64,000 nucleotides of DNA from Gillisia sp. CAL575 (lineage in GTDB: Bacteria > Bacteroidota > Bacteroidia > Flavobacteriales > Flavobacteriaceae), in NCBI RefSeq assembly GCF_000403785.1, contig NZ_APHJ01000022.1, positions 1-64,000 on the forward strand, given 5' to 3'. The notes under the pieces were generated by a model that was not told the origin of the DNA, did not search any database, and worked only from the letters and a program-made list of their open reading frames with translations. Shown piece after piece: positions 1 through 8,326 of this stretch (within the stretch, counting starts at the first letter, position 1; each line of letters begins with the position of its first letter). A program made the position numbers and the translations under genes.

Positions 1-18
1 AGAATTTCATTTGGAGAA

Positions 19-59
19 GCAAAGCAAGATGTGTCATTGTCATGACAATCTTGCTTTGC
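19..59. repeat. Long imperfect hairpin (17 bp stem)
   Basis: GCAAAGCAAGAT at 19-30 pairs with ATCTTGCTTTGC at 48-59, and the stem continues inward with TGTCA (32-36) against TGACA (43-47), leaving one bulged G at 31 and a six-base loop. No T-run follows on either strand, so a classical intrinsic terminator is not clear. It lies downstream of the integrase gene. It could be a terminator for a gene left of the window or a structure of the integrated element. The rest of 1-200 shows no coding region. Confidence 0.6.
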
Positions 60-200
60 GCCCGGAGGTTGCAAAGATTTTAAAAGACTAATTGCTTTAA
101 TTTTCTAAATTAGAATATTAATCTGATTAAATATCCAAACAATTCATAGTATTAGTTCGGTAGATATGGGGCTTGATTTCGTAATTGATCAAAATTAAAA

Positions 201-1415
201 TCACGATCCTAGTTTTTCTTTCAATAGCATCATATCTTCACTCAACTTATTTTCTAGAACCCTAGCATAAATCTGCGTGGTAGATAATTTGGTATGTCCT
301 AAAAGCTTGGAAACCGTTTCTATAGGTACGCCGTTCGATAAGGTAACCGTGGTCGCAAAAGTATGCCTGGCAGAGTGAAAGGTAATTGTCTTTTTTATTT
401 TCAATTGCAGCATAACCTCTTTTAGATATTTGTTGACTTTTTGATTGGAAAAGACCGGGAATAAAAAATCGTCTTTTATACTATCGGCATATTGATCCAT
501 AATATTTTGGGCTTGGGGTAGAAGTGGCACTTTTACCGTTTCGTCTGTTTTCTCACGTTTGGTATAAATCCAGTTACTACCATCGATTCCTTTAATAATC
601 TGATGAATGGTCAATTCTTTTAAATCTATATAAGAAAGCCCTGTATAGCATGAGAATATGAAAATATCTTTTACTTTTTGTAGACTGCTATACGTAAATT
701 CAGTGCTCTCTACTAGTTGAAGTTCTCTTTTGCTTAGATATTGCCGCTCGTTTTTCTCAAACCTGAATTTAAAATTGTCAAAAGGGTTTTTAACCAGCCA
801 TTCCAGTCTAATTGAAAGGTTCAACATTTTTTTAAAACGTTCCAAATGTTTCATCGTGCCATTATTGCCACAAGTCTTACGAGATACCTTAACAGAATAC
901 ATACGTAGGAACTGTTCAAAGTCGGTTACGAAACGATAGTTGATTTGTTTGATGTCGATATCATTGCTGTTCATTTTCTGCTTTAAAAACTCTTTTAAAT
1001 AGGTTTCGGTGGTGCGATAATTTTTCATCGTGCCGGGTTTCAACACATTTTTCATGTGGGAATTGTGATAGCTCATTAATTCCAACAAAGTTTTCTGGTG
1101 TTCATCATTCCCATAAAACCGAGCTTTAATACTTTGGGCAGATATTACTTTGTTCTCTGAGGAAAGTTGCTTGTGACAATCCAAAAACTTAGTATAGATC
1201 TGGTCTAAATACTGATTTAAACTTCTTGATTTTGGAGTAGTACCCTTAGCACGTCCTTTTGAGACGTCCCAATGATTCACCGAAATTGATCTTTTTAGAC
1301 TGATTTCTGAGCGTTTTCCATCCACGGTAACTCGGGCATAAATAAATAATTTCTTTGTCTCGTTATGGTGTTTACGAACAAAGAATAATACGGAAAAGGT
1401 AGTGTAATTAGGCAT
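201..1415 (-). CDS. Tyrosine recombinase / integrase, IntDOT-like
   Basis: This 404-residue protein is a site-specific tyrosine recombinase that would integrate or excise a mobile element. The N-terminal part (about 1-95) resembles the arm-type DNA-binding domain of Bacteroidota integrases, followed by a SAM-like core-binding domain (about 105-210) and a catalytic domain. Visible catalytic residues are HSAR at 347-350, the His of LLGH at 374 and the nucleophile Tyr383. The usual first catalytic arginine (TGLR) is replaced: the sequence reads TGLSYIDL, as is known for the CTnDOT integrase IntDOT. The gene lies just beyond the 3' end of tRNA-Pro, a common integration site. No other mobile-element gene is visible, so the rest of an element, if present, is to the left. 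Confidence 0.92.
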   Translation of the reverse strand: MPNYTTFSVLFFVRKHHNETKKLFIYARVTVDGKRSEISLKRSISVNHWDVSKGRAKGTTPKSRSLNQYLDQIYTKFLDCHKQLSSENKVISAQSIKARFYGNDEHQKTLLELMSYHNSHMKNVLKPGTMKNYRTTETYLKEFLKQKMNSNDIDIKQINYRFVTDFEQFLRMYSVKVSRKTCGNNGTMKHLERFKKMLNLSIRLEWLVKNPFDNFKFRFEKNERQYLSKRELQLVESTEFTYSSLQKVKDIFIFSCYTGLSYIDLKELTIHQIIKGIDGSNWIYTKREKTDETVKVPLLPQAQNIMDQYADSIKDDFLFPVFSNQKVNKYLKEVMLQLKIKKTITFHSARHTFATTVTLSNGVPIETVSKLLGHTKLSTTQIYARVLENKLSEDMMLLKEKLGS

Positions 1416-1506
1416 TTCAAGCGTCTTAAATGAAACAATCAGTTTGCAAAGACGAAAGTCAAATCAGTTAAATGCTCTATGAAGTTACGTATAAATCTGT
1501 AATAAA

Positions 1507-1528
1507 ATGATTCACCGAATGATTCACC
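1507..1528. repeat. Direct repeat ATGATTCACC, possible integrase arm sites
   Basis: ATGATTCACC occurs at 1507-1516 and again at 1519-1528, twelve bases apart, in the space between the integrase start and the tRNA. A third copy, in the longer form AATGATTCACCGAA, is inside the integrase coding region at 1271-1284. Tyrosine recombinases of this kind use short repeated arm-type sites near their own gene, so a binding-site role is possible but inferred only. Confidence 0.4.
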
Positions 1529-1563
1529 AGACTTATGTATTTAAATGATATTATTTGATATCA

Positions 1564-1607
1564 TTAAAAACAAAAAACACTGATAATCAAGAGATTAACA
1601 GTGTTTT
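1564..1607 (-). terminator. Intrinsic terminator of tRNA-Pro
   Basis: AAAACACTG (1574-1582) and CAGTGTTTT (1599-1607) form a hairpin. Read on the minus strand it is followed by a T-rich tract, as expected for termination of the tRNA-Pro transcript just upstream. Confidence 0.7.
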
Positions 1608-1630
1608 GGTGGGTTTTAATACCCATTTGG

Positions 1631-1705
1631 TCGGGGTGGCAGGATTCGAACCTGCGGCCTCCTGCTCCCAAAGCAGGCGCGATAACCGGGCTACGCTACA
1701 CCCCG
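1631..1705 (-). tRNA. tRNA-Pro (anticodon UGG)
   Basis: The minus strand folds as a complete 75-base tRNA without encoded CCA. The acceptor stem is CGGGGTG against CACCCCG with discriminator A. The T arm contains GGTTCGAATCC. The anticodon stem CCTGC/GCAGG encloses the loop TTTGGGA, giving anticodon TGG and therefore proline. A terminator lies 24 bases beyond its 3' end. The integrase gene is downstream of the 3' end, which suggests that this tRNA is or was an attachment site. Confidence 0.95.
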
Positions 1706-1884
1706 ATGGTTATCTTTTTGGATAAACATTATTTGCTTATCTTCATAGCGGCTGCAAATATAAGAATTACTTTCAATCTACCTGCATGCAATTAAATTAA
1801 AATGAATTATTTTTATCTTATATTAATTGCTGTATTTCCATTAAGATCATCATTCGGGATTTATAATCATTAAAAAACATTCTC

Positions 1885-3006
1885 ATGAAATTTAATCTGC
1901 TCATAATTAATATTTTACTCTTAGTTTTTTCTGCCTGTGCACAAAAAGACACCACTATAGAACCCAGCACTTATACCTATTCTGTTGAAACGGTAGTAGA
2001 TGATCTTCAAATTCCTTGGGGAATGGCATTTCTGCCAGATGGAAGTATGCTAATTACTGAAAAAAGCGGGGAATTGATCCATTTTATAGATGGTAAAAAA
2101 CAACTAGTTCAAGGAGTGCCCACAGTTTATAATAGAGGTCAAGGTGGTTTATTGGATATCGTGCTTCATCCAAATTATGAGCAGAATGGATGGATCTATT
2201 TTACCTACGCATCTTCAGAAGGAGATTCTGATGGAGGAAACACAGCGATAGCAAGAGCAAAATTAGATGATAATCAGTTAACTTCTATCGAGGTTCTTTA
2301 TAAAGCAGGGCCAAATACAACCAAAGGTCAACACTTTGGGTCAAGGATCGTTTTTGATAAGGAAGGTTATTTATATTTTTCAGCTGGAGAAAGAGGAGAA
2401 AGAGATATTAATCCGCAGGATATTACCAGAGATAATGGGAAGATCTATAGGTTGAACGATGATGGAAGTATTCCTAAGGATAATCCTTTCGTTGATGAAC
2501 TAAACGCTAAAAATGCTATTTATAGTTACGGACATAGAAATCCGCAGGGTATGATCCTTCATCCCCAAACTGGAAAAGTATGGATACATGAACATGGCCC
2601 AAAAGGAGGAGATGAAATAAACATCATTAAAAAAGCAGCAAATTATGGATGGCCAATCCTGACTTATGGAGAGAATTATAGTGGTACATCAATTACTTCA
2701 GAAACCTCCAGACCAGACATGGAAGATCCCATATATTATTGGGTTCCATCTATTGCTCCTAGTGGAATGGTTTATGTAACTTCAGATAAATACCCACATT
2801 TAAAAAATAATTTGTTAATTGGTTCTCTTAAATTCCAGTATTTAGAACTTGACATTCTTGAAGGCGAAAAAGTTATAAAAAGAGAAAAATTGCTTGAGGG
2901 AATTGGAAGAGTGAGAGATATAAGACAAGCCCCAGATGGCCTTATTTATATAGCTGTAGAAGGACTTGGAATAGTAAAATTAATAGCCACAGAAATTAAA
3001 AAATAA
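1885..3006 (+). CDS. PQQ-dependent sugar dehydrogenase lipoprotein
   Basis: This 373-residue protein belongs to the glucose/sorbosone dehydrogenase family (soluble aldose dehydrogenases, YliI-like), six-bladed beta-propellers that oxidise aldoses with PQQ and calcium. The N-terminus is a lipoprotein signal ending in FSAC (Cys18), so it should be anchored outside the inner membrane. Family motifs visible are IPWGMAFLPDG near 45, the GQGGLLDIVLHPNY segment, a His before FGSRIVF that matches the catalytic base, and YGHRNPQGM with the Arg-Asn pair that contacts PQQ. A cytochrome c lipoprotein starts three bases after the stop codon and is the likely electron acceptor. No PQQ synthesis genes are in this window. 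Confidence 0.9.
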   Translation: MKFNLLIINILLLVFSACAQKDTTIEPSTYTYSVETVVDDLQIPWGMAFLPDGSMLITEKSGELIHFIDGKKQLVQGVPTVYNRGQGGLLDIVLHPNYEQNGWIYFTYASSEGDSDGGNTAIARAKLDDNQLTSIEVLYKAGPNTTKGQHFGSRIVFDKEGYLYFSAGERGERDINPQDITRDNGKIYRLNDDGSIPKDNPFVDELNAKNAIYSYGHRNPQGMILHPQTGKVWIHEHGPKGGDEINIIKKAANYGWPILTYGENYSGTSITSETSRPDMEDPIYYWVPSIAPSGMVYVTSDKYPHLKNNLLIGSLKFQYLELDILEGEKVIKREKLLEGIGRVRDIRQAPDGLIYIAVEGLGIVKLIATEIKK

Positions 3007-3009
3007 ATT

Positions 3010-3465
3010 ATGAAATTATTGCCCTTATTCCTTGCTGCGAGCCTCCTTGTTTCTTGTAATTCAGAAAAAAAGAAAGATCAATCAAATTTAGATTCTGAAG
3101 AAATTATAATTTCAGACTCCTCTTCTCAAGAAAAAGTTTCTGAAAGTTTTAAAAGAGGAGAAGAAGTTTACTCAAATTTTTGTGTAACCTGTCACCTCCC
3201 AAGCGGAAAGGGAATACCAGGTAACTTTCCTCCGTTAGCGGGTTCGGATTGGTTAACAGATAAAAGAAAAGAAAGTCTTAAGGCAGTAAAATACGGTTTA
3301 TCCGGCCCTATTGTGGTGAATGGTGAGAACTACAATAACGTAATGACCCCTCAAGGTCTAAGTGATCAAGAAGTGGCAGATGTAATGAATTATATTTCTA
3401 ATTCTTGGGGGAATAGCCATGAAACTGAAGTTACCGAAGCAGAGGTAAAAGTGCTCACTAAATAA
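3010..3465 (+). CDS. Class I cytochrome c lipoprotein
   Basis: This 151-residue protein has a lipoprotein signal with lipobox LVSC (Cys16), then an acidic and Ser-rich linker to about residue 45, then one cytochrome c domain. The haem-binding motif CVTCH is at 58-62 and Met112 in NVMTPQG is the probable sixth ligand. It starts only three bases after the sugar dehydrogenase, so the two are almost certainly cotranscribed. The likely role, inferred from this, is to take electrons from the dehydrogenase and pass them to the respiratory chain. The tail after about 135 is acidic and probably disordered. Confidence 0.92.
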   Translation: MKLLPLFLAASLLVSCNSEKKKDQSNLDSEEIIISDSSSQEKVSESFKRGEEVYSNFCVTCHLPSGKGIPGNFPPLAGSDWLTDKRKESLKAVKYGLSGPIVVNGENYNNVMTPQGLSDQEVADVMNYISNSWGNSHETEVTEAEVKVLTK

Positions 3466-3555
3466 AAATTTGATAAATTAATCTAAGCTAGACTTAAAGG
3501 TAAATCTAAAATTCAATAAAAATGATGGACCGCTCCCCTATTTCAAACTAATAAT

Positions 3556-3563
3556 TAACTTTG
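3556..3563 (+). promoter_or_regulatory. Candidate -7 box (TAACTTTG) for udk
   Basis: TAACTTTG fits the Bacteroidota -7 consensus TAnnTTTG and lies 17 bases before the udk start. No convincing TTTG -33 element is placed at the usual distance. Confidence 0.4.
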
Positions 3564-3580
3564 CGTCAAAATATTTATAG

Positions 3581-4189
3581 ATGCTTATTATTGGAATAGC
3601 CGGTGGTACCGGTAGTGGAAAAACCACGGTCGTGAGTCAGATAATTGATGAATTAAATAATGAAGATGTAGCTGTTATCTCCCAGGATTCTTATTATCAA
3701 GATACCAGCCATTTATCTTTGGAAGATCGTGTAAAGATAAATTTTGATCATCCAAAATCAATCGATTTTGATCTTCTTGTCTCTCATCTTAAAGAGCTTA
3801 AAAATGGGAATTCTATAGAAGAACCTGTTTATTCTTTTAAAGAGCATAATAGAACAGGAGAAACGGTAACCATTCAGCCTAAAAAGGTGATCATTGTAGA
3901 AGGTATTCTTATCCTTACCCATGCCGATATACGCGATATGTTCGATATTAAGATCTATGTGCATGCAGATAGTGATGAGCGTTTAATTAGAAGATTGAAA
4001 CGTGATATCAATGATCGCGGAAGAGACCTAGATGAAGTTCTTTGGCGCTACCAAACCACCTTGAAACCTATGCATCAGCAGTTTATTGAACCTACAAAAG
4101 AATTTGCAGATATCATTATTCCAACTAATAGATATAACAATGTGGCGGTAGATATAGTTCAAACGATCATCAAAGACAGATTGGCGTAA
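3581..4189 (+). CDS. udk: Uridine kinase
   Basis: This 202-residue cytoplasmic enzyme phosphorylates uridine and cytidine to the monophosphates in pyrimidine salvage, using ATP or GTP. The P-loop GGTGSGKTT is at 8-16. The conserved QDSYY segment, the VEGILIL strand and the RLIRRLKRD lid region are all present. Length matches the family (about 205-215 residues). It is followed 18 bases later by an FtsB/DivIC-like gene, a neighbour pair seen in related genomes. Confidence in function is high; phosphoribulokinase-like relatives are much less likely because of length and motifs. Confidence 0.95.
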   Translation: MLIIGIAGGTGSGKTTVVSQIIDELNNEDVAVISQDSYYQDTSHLSLEDRVKINFDHPKSIDFDLLVSHLKELKNGNSIEEPVYSFKEHNRTGETVTIQPKKVIIVEGILILTHADIRDMFDIKIYVHADSDERLIRRLKRDINDRGRDLDEVLWRYQTTLKPMHQQFIEPTKEFADIIIPTNRYNNVAVDIVQTIIKDRLA

Positions 4190-4207
4190 TTTTGTATCTT
4201 TAAACCT

Positions 4208-4522
4208 ATGAAACTAAAGGAGCTTCGCAGTAAAAAATGGTTCAAGTTTATTAGCAATAAATATGTGCTGATCTTACTTATTTTTGGTGGCTGGATGCTT
4301 TTTTTGGATAGTAACTCATGGTTGATCCATAGAGAACTGAATGAAGAAGTAGATAAACTTCAAGTGAATAAAGAATACTATCAAAAAGAGATCTCTAAAG
4401 ATAAAGCTATCATAGAAAACCTAAACGATTCGTTTGAATTAGAAAGCTATGCCAGACAGCATTACTATATGAAAAGAGCAGATGAAGATATATATATAAT
4501 TCATTACGATACCATAGATTAA
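4208..4522 (+). CDS. FtsB/DivIC-family septum formation protein
   Basis: This 104-residue protein has a short cytoplasmic start, one membrane segment (about 19-37, containing LILLIFGGWMLFL) and a periplasmic coiled coil (about 40-80), the architecture of FtsB/DivIC proteins. Those proteins form a bitopic complex with FtsL and FtsQ and connect the divisome to septal peptidoglycan synthesis. The conserved short region after the coiled coil, here ESYARQHYYMKR, is also present. It follows udk by 18 bases and precedes the methylmalonyl-CoA mutase genes. The division role is inferred from family and topology. Confidence 0.82.
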   Translation: MKLKELRSKKWFKFISNKYVLILLIFGGWMLFLDSNSWLIHRELNEEVDKLQVNKEYYQKEISKDKAIIENLNDSFELESYARQHYYMKRADEDIYIIHYDTID

Positions 4523-4563
4523 GCAACTGCTAGTTTCACGAATTATATTTTAAAAAATAAATT

Positions 4564-5943
4564 ATGAGTCACACCTTATTCAACGAATTCCAAGAAGTCT
4601 CTGCCAAAGAATGGAAGCAGAAAATTCAATTCGATTTGAAGGGAGCAGATTATAATGAAACTCTTATTTTTCATAGTAAGGATGGAATTTCAGTAAAACC
4701 ATTTTATAATTCTGAAGATCTAAAAGACCCTATTACAATTACAAGCCCAACTTCATGGAATGTTTGCGAAAAGATTTATGTAGCTTCCGATATTAAAAGC
4801 AATAAAAAAGCGCTGGAAGTAATTAAAAAAGGTGCAGAAAGTTTATGGTTTGTTATTTCCTCTAAAGAATCGGACTTTGATATTCTATTCAAAAACATAG
4901 CGCTTAGCACTACTCCCATCTATATTTCTTTTGAATTTCTTTCTGAAGAATTCCTTAATACTCTAATTACTTTTTTTGCAGAAAAGGACCATCAGGTAAG
5001 TTTGCAAATAGATCCTATTGGTAATCTTGCACGTTCTGGAAACTGGTATCATGATTTGAAAAAAGATCATGAGATTTTGGACAATATTGTAGCTAAAACT
5101 GAAGGTTTTAAATCTGTAATTAGCGTTGATGGCACTTTGTATCAAAACGCAGGTGCGACAATTCCGCAAGAATTAGCTTATATGCTTGCACATGCCAACG
5201 AATATTTGAATCATTTTGAGAATGATGAGAAAGTTAATACTAAAATTCAGTTTCAAATTTTAACTGCGACAGGATCTAATTACTTTTTTGAGATCGCTAA
5301 AATGAAAGCACTTAGATTATTATTTTCAAGTTTAGCTTCAGAATATAAAGTTTCTGAAAAATGCAGCATTTTAGCTCAGCCTTCAAAAAGGGATAAAACC
5401 TTATACGATTATAATGTGAACCTGCTTAGAACCACTACGCAAAGTATGAGTGCAGTTCTTGGTGGTGCAGATGAAGTTTATAACTCACCTTACGATGCCA
5501 TTTATCATAAGAATAATGAGTTTGGGGATAGGATTGCCCGCAACCAACTATTAGTATTGAAGAATGAATGTTATTTCGATAAGGTTTCTAATGCTTCCGA
5601 TGGGGCATATTATATAGAAACTCTTACACAGCAATTTGCAGAAAAAGCATTGGAGATCTTTAAGGAGATTGAAAATGGAGGTGGGTTTTTAAAGCAATTG
5701 AAAGAAGGGATCATTCAGAGGAAGATCTCTGAAACCGCTACTAAAGAACAGGAACTTTTTGATTCTGGAAAAATTACTCTTATTGGAACTAATAAATTCC
5801 ATAATCCAGAGGATAGAATGGCAAATGACTTGGAGTTATATCCTTTTCTAAAAATGAATCCGAGAAAAACTTTGCTCCAACCAATTTTAGAAAAACGCCT
5901 TTCTGAAAAATCAGAGCAAGAAAGATTGAAAACAGAAAAATAA
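4564..5943 (+). CDS. mutA: Methylmalonyl-CoA mutase small subunit
   Basis: This 459-residue protein is the non-catalytic small subunit of the adenosylcobalamin-dependent mutase that interconverts succinyl-CoA and methylmalonyl-CoA. It aligns by eye with the TIM-barrel part of the large subunit: the segments FEIAKMKALRLL and GGADEVYNSPYDA match the MutB segments [12 protein letters not shown] and [13 protein letters not shown]. It lacks the C-terminal cobalamin-binding domain and its DxHxxG motif, and is shorter than actinobacterial small subunits (over 600 residues), as usual in Bacteroidota. The large subunit follows after a 124-base gap that contains palindromic repeats. Confidence 0.93.
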   Translation: MSHTLFNEFQEVSAKEWKQKIQFDLKGADYNETLIFHSKDGISVKPFYNSEDLKDPITITSPTSWNVCEKIYVASDIKSNKKALEVIKKGAESLWFVISSKESDFDILFKNIALSTTPIYISFEFLSEEFLNTLITFFAEKDHQVSLQIDPIGNLARSGNWYHDLKKDHEILDNIVAKTEGFKSVISVDGTLYQNAGATIPQELAYMLAHANEYLNHFENDEKVNTKIQFQILTATGSNYFFEIAKMKALRLLFSSLASEYKVSEKCSILAQPSKRDKTLYDYNVNLLRTTTQSMSAVLGGADEVYNSPYDAIYHKNNEFGDRIARNQLLVLKNECYFDKVSNASDGAYYIETLTQQFAEKALEIFKEIENGGGFLKQLKEGIIQRKISETATKEQELFDSGKITLIGTNKFHNPEDRMANDLELYPFLKMNPRKTLLQPILEKRLSEKSEQERLKTEK

Positions 5944-6013
5944 TTGTGCTTATTTATAACTTAGCTGCAAAGTGCCCGGTTATAATAAGAAATAGATATA
6001 AAAAATTAAGCAT

Positions 6014-6054
6014 CCCGATAATTATCGGGTCCATAATAAAACCCTCAATGAGGG
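6014..6054. repeat. Two palindromes between mutA and mutB
   Basis: CCCGATAATTATCGGG (6014-6029) is a perfect 16-base palindrome. CCCTCAATGAGGG (6042-6054) is a second palindrome with one central base. The spacer between mutA and mutB is therefore largely hairpin-forming. Similar CCCGA/TCGGG elements occur at 47974-48051, so this looks like a dispersed repeat rather than an operon-specific signal. Confidence 0.65.
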
Positions 6055-6067
6055 AAGCATAAAAACA

Positions 6068-8200
6068 ATGTCTAGAAAAAATCTTCAACATATAAAACTG
6101 AAAAAAGAGATTTCTCCAAGTTCTTCGGATATCAATTCGGATAGCACTTTTATGACGGCAGAAGACATTCCGCTTAAAAAAGTATATTCAAAAAAAGATA
6201 TAAAAGAAGTTGAACATTTAAATTTTGCAGCAGGAATAGCTCCTTATTTACGTGGTCCTTATAGCACCATGTATGTTAGAAGGCCATGGACTATTAGACA
6301 ATATGCTGGTTTTTCTACTGCTGAAGAAAGCAATGCATTTTACAGAAGAAATTTAGCCGGAGGCCAGAAAGGTCTCTCAGTAGCTTTTGACCTACCAACA
6401 CATAGAGGTTATGACAGTGATCATGAACGCGTGGTGGGAGATGTTGGAAAAGCAGGAGTTGCAATAGATTCGGTGGAAGATATGAAGATCCTCTTCGATC
6501 AGATTCCATTAGATAAAATGTCGGTTTCTATGACCATGAATGGGGCAGTTCTCCCAATTATGGCATTTTATATTGTAGCTGCAGAAGAACAAGGTGTAGA
6601 TCTTTCTTTATTATCTGGAACAATTCAGAATGATATTTTAAAGGAATTTATGGTGCGAAATACCTACATCTACCCTCCTACTCCTTCAATGAGAATAATA
6701 TCTGACATCTTTGAATATACTTCTGCAAAGATGCCGAAATTCAATAGCATAAGTATTTCAGGATATCATATGCAAGAAGCAGGAGCAACTTGCGATATTG
6801 AACTGGCATATACCTTAGCTGATGGATTGGAATATATAAGAAAAGGACTGGAAGCAGGAATGGATATAGACAGCTTTGCTCCAAGACTTTCTTTTTTCTG
6901 GGCAATTGGAATGAATCATTTTATGGAGATTGCCAAAATGAGAGCTGCCAGGATGCTTTGGGCAAAATTGGTAAAACAATTCAACCCCAAAAGTGAAAAA
7001 TCTTTAGCTTTAAGAACACATTGCCAAACCAGCGGATGGAGTTTAACAGAGCAAGATCCTTTTAATAATGTTGCCAGAACCTGCATAGAAGCAGCAGCGG
7101 CAGCCTTTGGAGGCACACAATCTTTACATACCAATGCTTTAGACGAAGCAATAGCTTTACCAACCGATTTTTCTGCGAGAATAGCCAGAAATACGCAGTT
7201 ATATCTTCAACAAGAGACCAATATCACCAAAACCGTGGATCCTTGGGCAGGAAGTTATTACGTAGAAAGCTTAACGCATGAAATAGCTCAAAAAGCTTGG
7301 AAGCTTATTGAAGAAGTTGAAGAATTAGGTGGAATGACCAAGGCAATTGAAGCGGGAATTCCTAAGTTGCGCATTGAAGAAGCAGCAGCTAATAAACAAG
7401 CCAGAATAGATAGCGAAACCGATATTATTGTTGGGAACAACAAATATAGATTAGAAAAAGAAGATCCTCTTGTAACTTTGGAAGTGGATAATCAAACCGT
7501 TCGTTTGCAACAACTTGAAAGGTTAAAGCAAATAAAAGAAAGTAGAGATCATGAAAAAGTGACTGCCGCCTTAAAAGCTTTAACTAGTGCTGCCAAAAAT
7601 AAGGATGGCAATTTATTAGAATTAGCAGTATCTGCTGCAAGAGAAAGGGCTACCTTAGGAGAGATCAGCGATGCTTTAGAGGAAGTGTATGGAAGATATA
7701 AAGCGAAAATTCAAACCTTTAGTGGCGTATACTCAAAACAGATGAAAGACAATGTTTCCTTTATTAAAGCAAGAGAGCTAGCCGATAAATTTGCGGAACA
7801 AGATGGAAGACGTCCTCGTATCATGATCGCGAAAATGGGACAAGACGGGCATGATCGTGGAGCAAAAGTTGTTGCGACGGGTTATGCAGATCTTGGTTTT
7901 GATGTAGATATTGGGCCTTTATTTCAAACTCCTGCAGAAGCTGCAAAACAAGCTATGGAAAATGACGTTCATATCCTAGGAGTATCTTCCCTAGCTGCAG
8001 GACATAAAACATTAGTACCACAAGTAATTGAAGAATTAAAAAAGCATGGTAGAGAGGACATTATGGTGATTGTAGGTGGAGTAATTCCATCTCAAGATTA
8101 TCAGTTCTTATTCGATGCCGGAGCGGTAGCAGTTTTTGGTCCAGGAACCAAAATAAGTGAAGCTGCAATTCAGCTTTTAGAAATATTAATAGACGAATAA
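6068..8200 (+). CDS. mutB: Methylmalonyl-CoA mutase large subunit
   Basis: This 710-residue protein is the catalytic subunit. The TIM-barrel domain (about 40-560) binds the acyl-CoA; recognisable segments include [18 protein letters not shown], the GYHMQEAGA segment and [15 protein letters not shown]. The C-terminal cobalamin-binding domain carries DGHDRG, with Asp593, His595 and Gly598 matching DxHxxG, His595 being the lower cobalt ligand. With MutA it forms the heterodimer that links succinyl-CoA with propionate metabolism. No epimerase or B12 synthesis gene is nearby, and no cobalamin riboswitch was recognised upstream. Length is normal for the family. Confidence 0.97.
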   Translation: MSRKNLQHIKLKKEISPSSSDINSDSTFMTAEDIPLKKVYSKKDIKEVEHLNFAAGIAPYLRGPYSTMYVRRPWTIRQYAGFSTAEESNAFYRRNLAGGQKGLSVAFDLPTHRGYDSDHERVVGDVGKAGVAIDSVEDMKILFDQIPLDKMSVSMTMNGAVLPIMAFYIVAAEEQGVDLSLLSGTIQNDILKEFMVRNTYIYPPTPSMRIISDIFEYTSAKMPKFNSISISGYHMQEAGATCDIELAYTLADGLEYIRKGLEAGMDIDSFAPRLSFFWAIGMNHFMEIAKMRAARMLWAKLVKQFNPKSEKSLALRTHCQTSGWSLTEQDPFNNVARTCIEAAAAAFGGTQSLHTNALDEAIALPTDFSARIARNTQLYLQQETNITKTVDPWAGSYYVESLTHEIAQKAWKLIEEVEELGGMTKAIEAGIPKLRIEEAAANKQARIDSETDIIVGNNKYRLEKEDPLVTLEVDNQTVRLQQLERLKQIKESRDHEKVTAALKALTSAAKNKDGNLLELAVSAARERATLGEISDALEEVYGRYKAKIQTFSGVYSKQMKDNVSFIKARELADKFAEQDGRRPRIMIAKMGQDGHDRGAKVVATGYADLGFDVDIGPLFQTPAEAAKQAMENDVHILGVSSLAAGHKTLVPQVIEELKKHGREDIMVIVGGVIPSQDYQFLFDAGAVAVFGPGTKISEAAIQLLEILIDE

Positions 8201-8326
8201 ATAAGTTGGCAGTAGACAGGATTTGTTCGAAAATATCAACAAAAAATTTGAACTTAAGAAGGAACATAACCAAAATCTGAAAACTAAAAACTGCTAACCG
8301 ACAACCAATAACTGATAACTGAAATT
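8201..8326. repeat. Low-complexity aaaactg-type repeat spacer
   Basis: The space between mutB and the SDR gene contains GTTGGCAGTAGACAG near its left end. Its right half is made of short units of the AAAACTG, AACTGATAACTGA and CGACAACC kind. Reading the left part on the other strand gives similar units, so the spacer is a degenerate inverted arrangement of one motif family. No coding region or recognisable RNA is present. Confidence 0.5.

Noticed and set aside
1601-1795. Open reading frame across the tRNA-Pro region
   Set aside because: It overlaps the tRNA in antisense and has a repetitive, non-protein-like translation.
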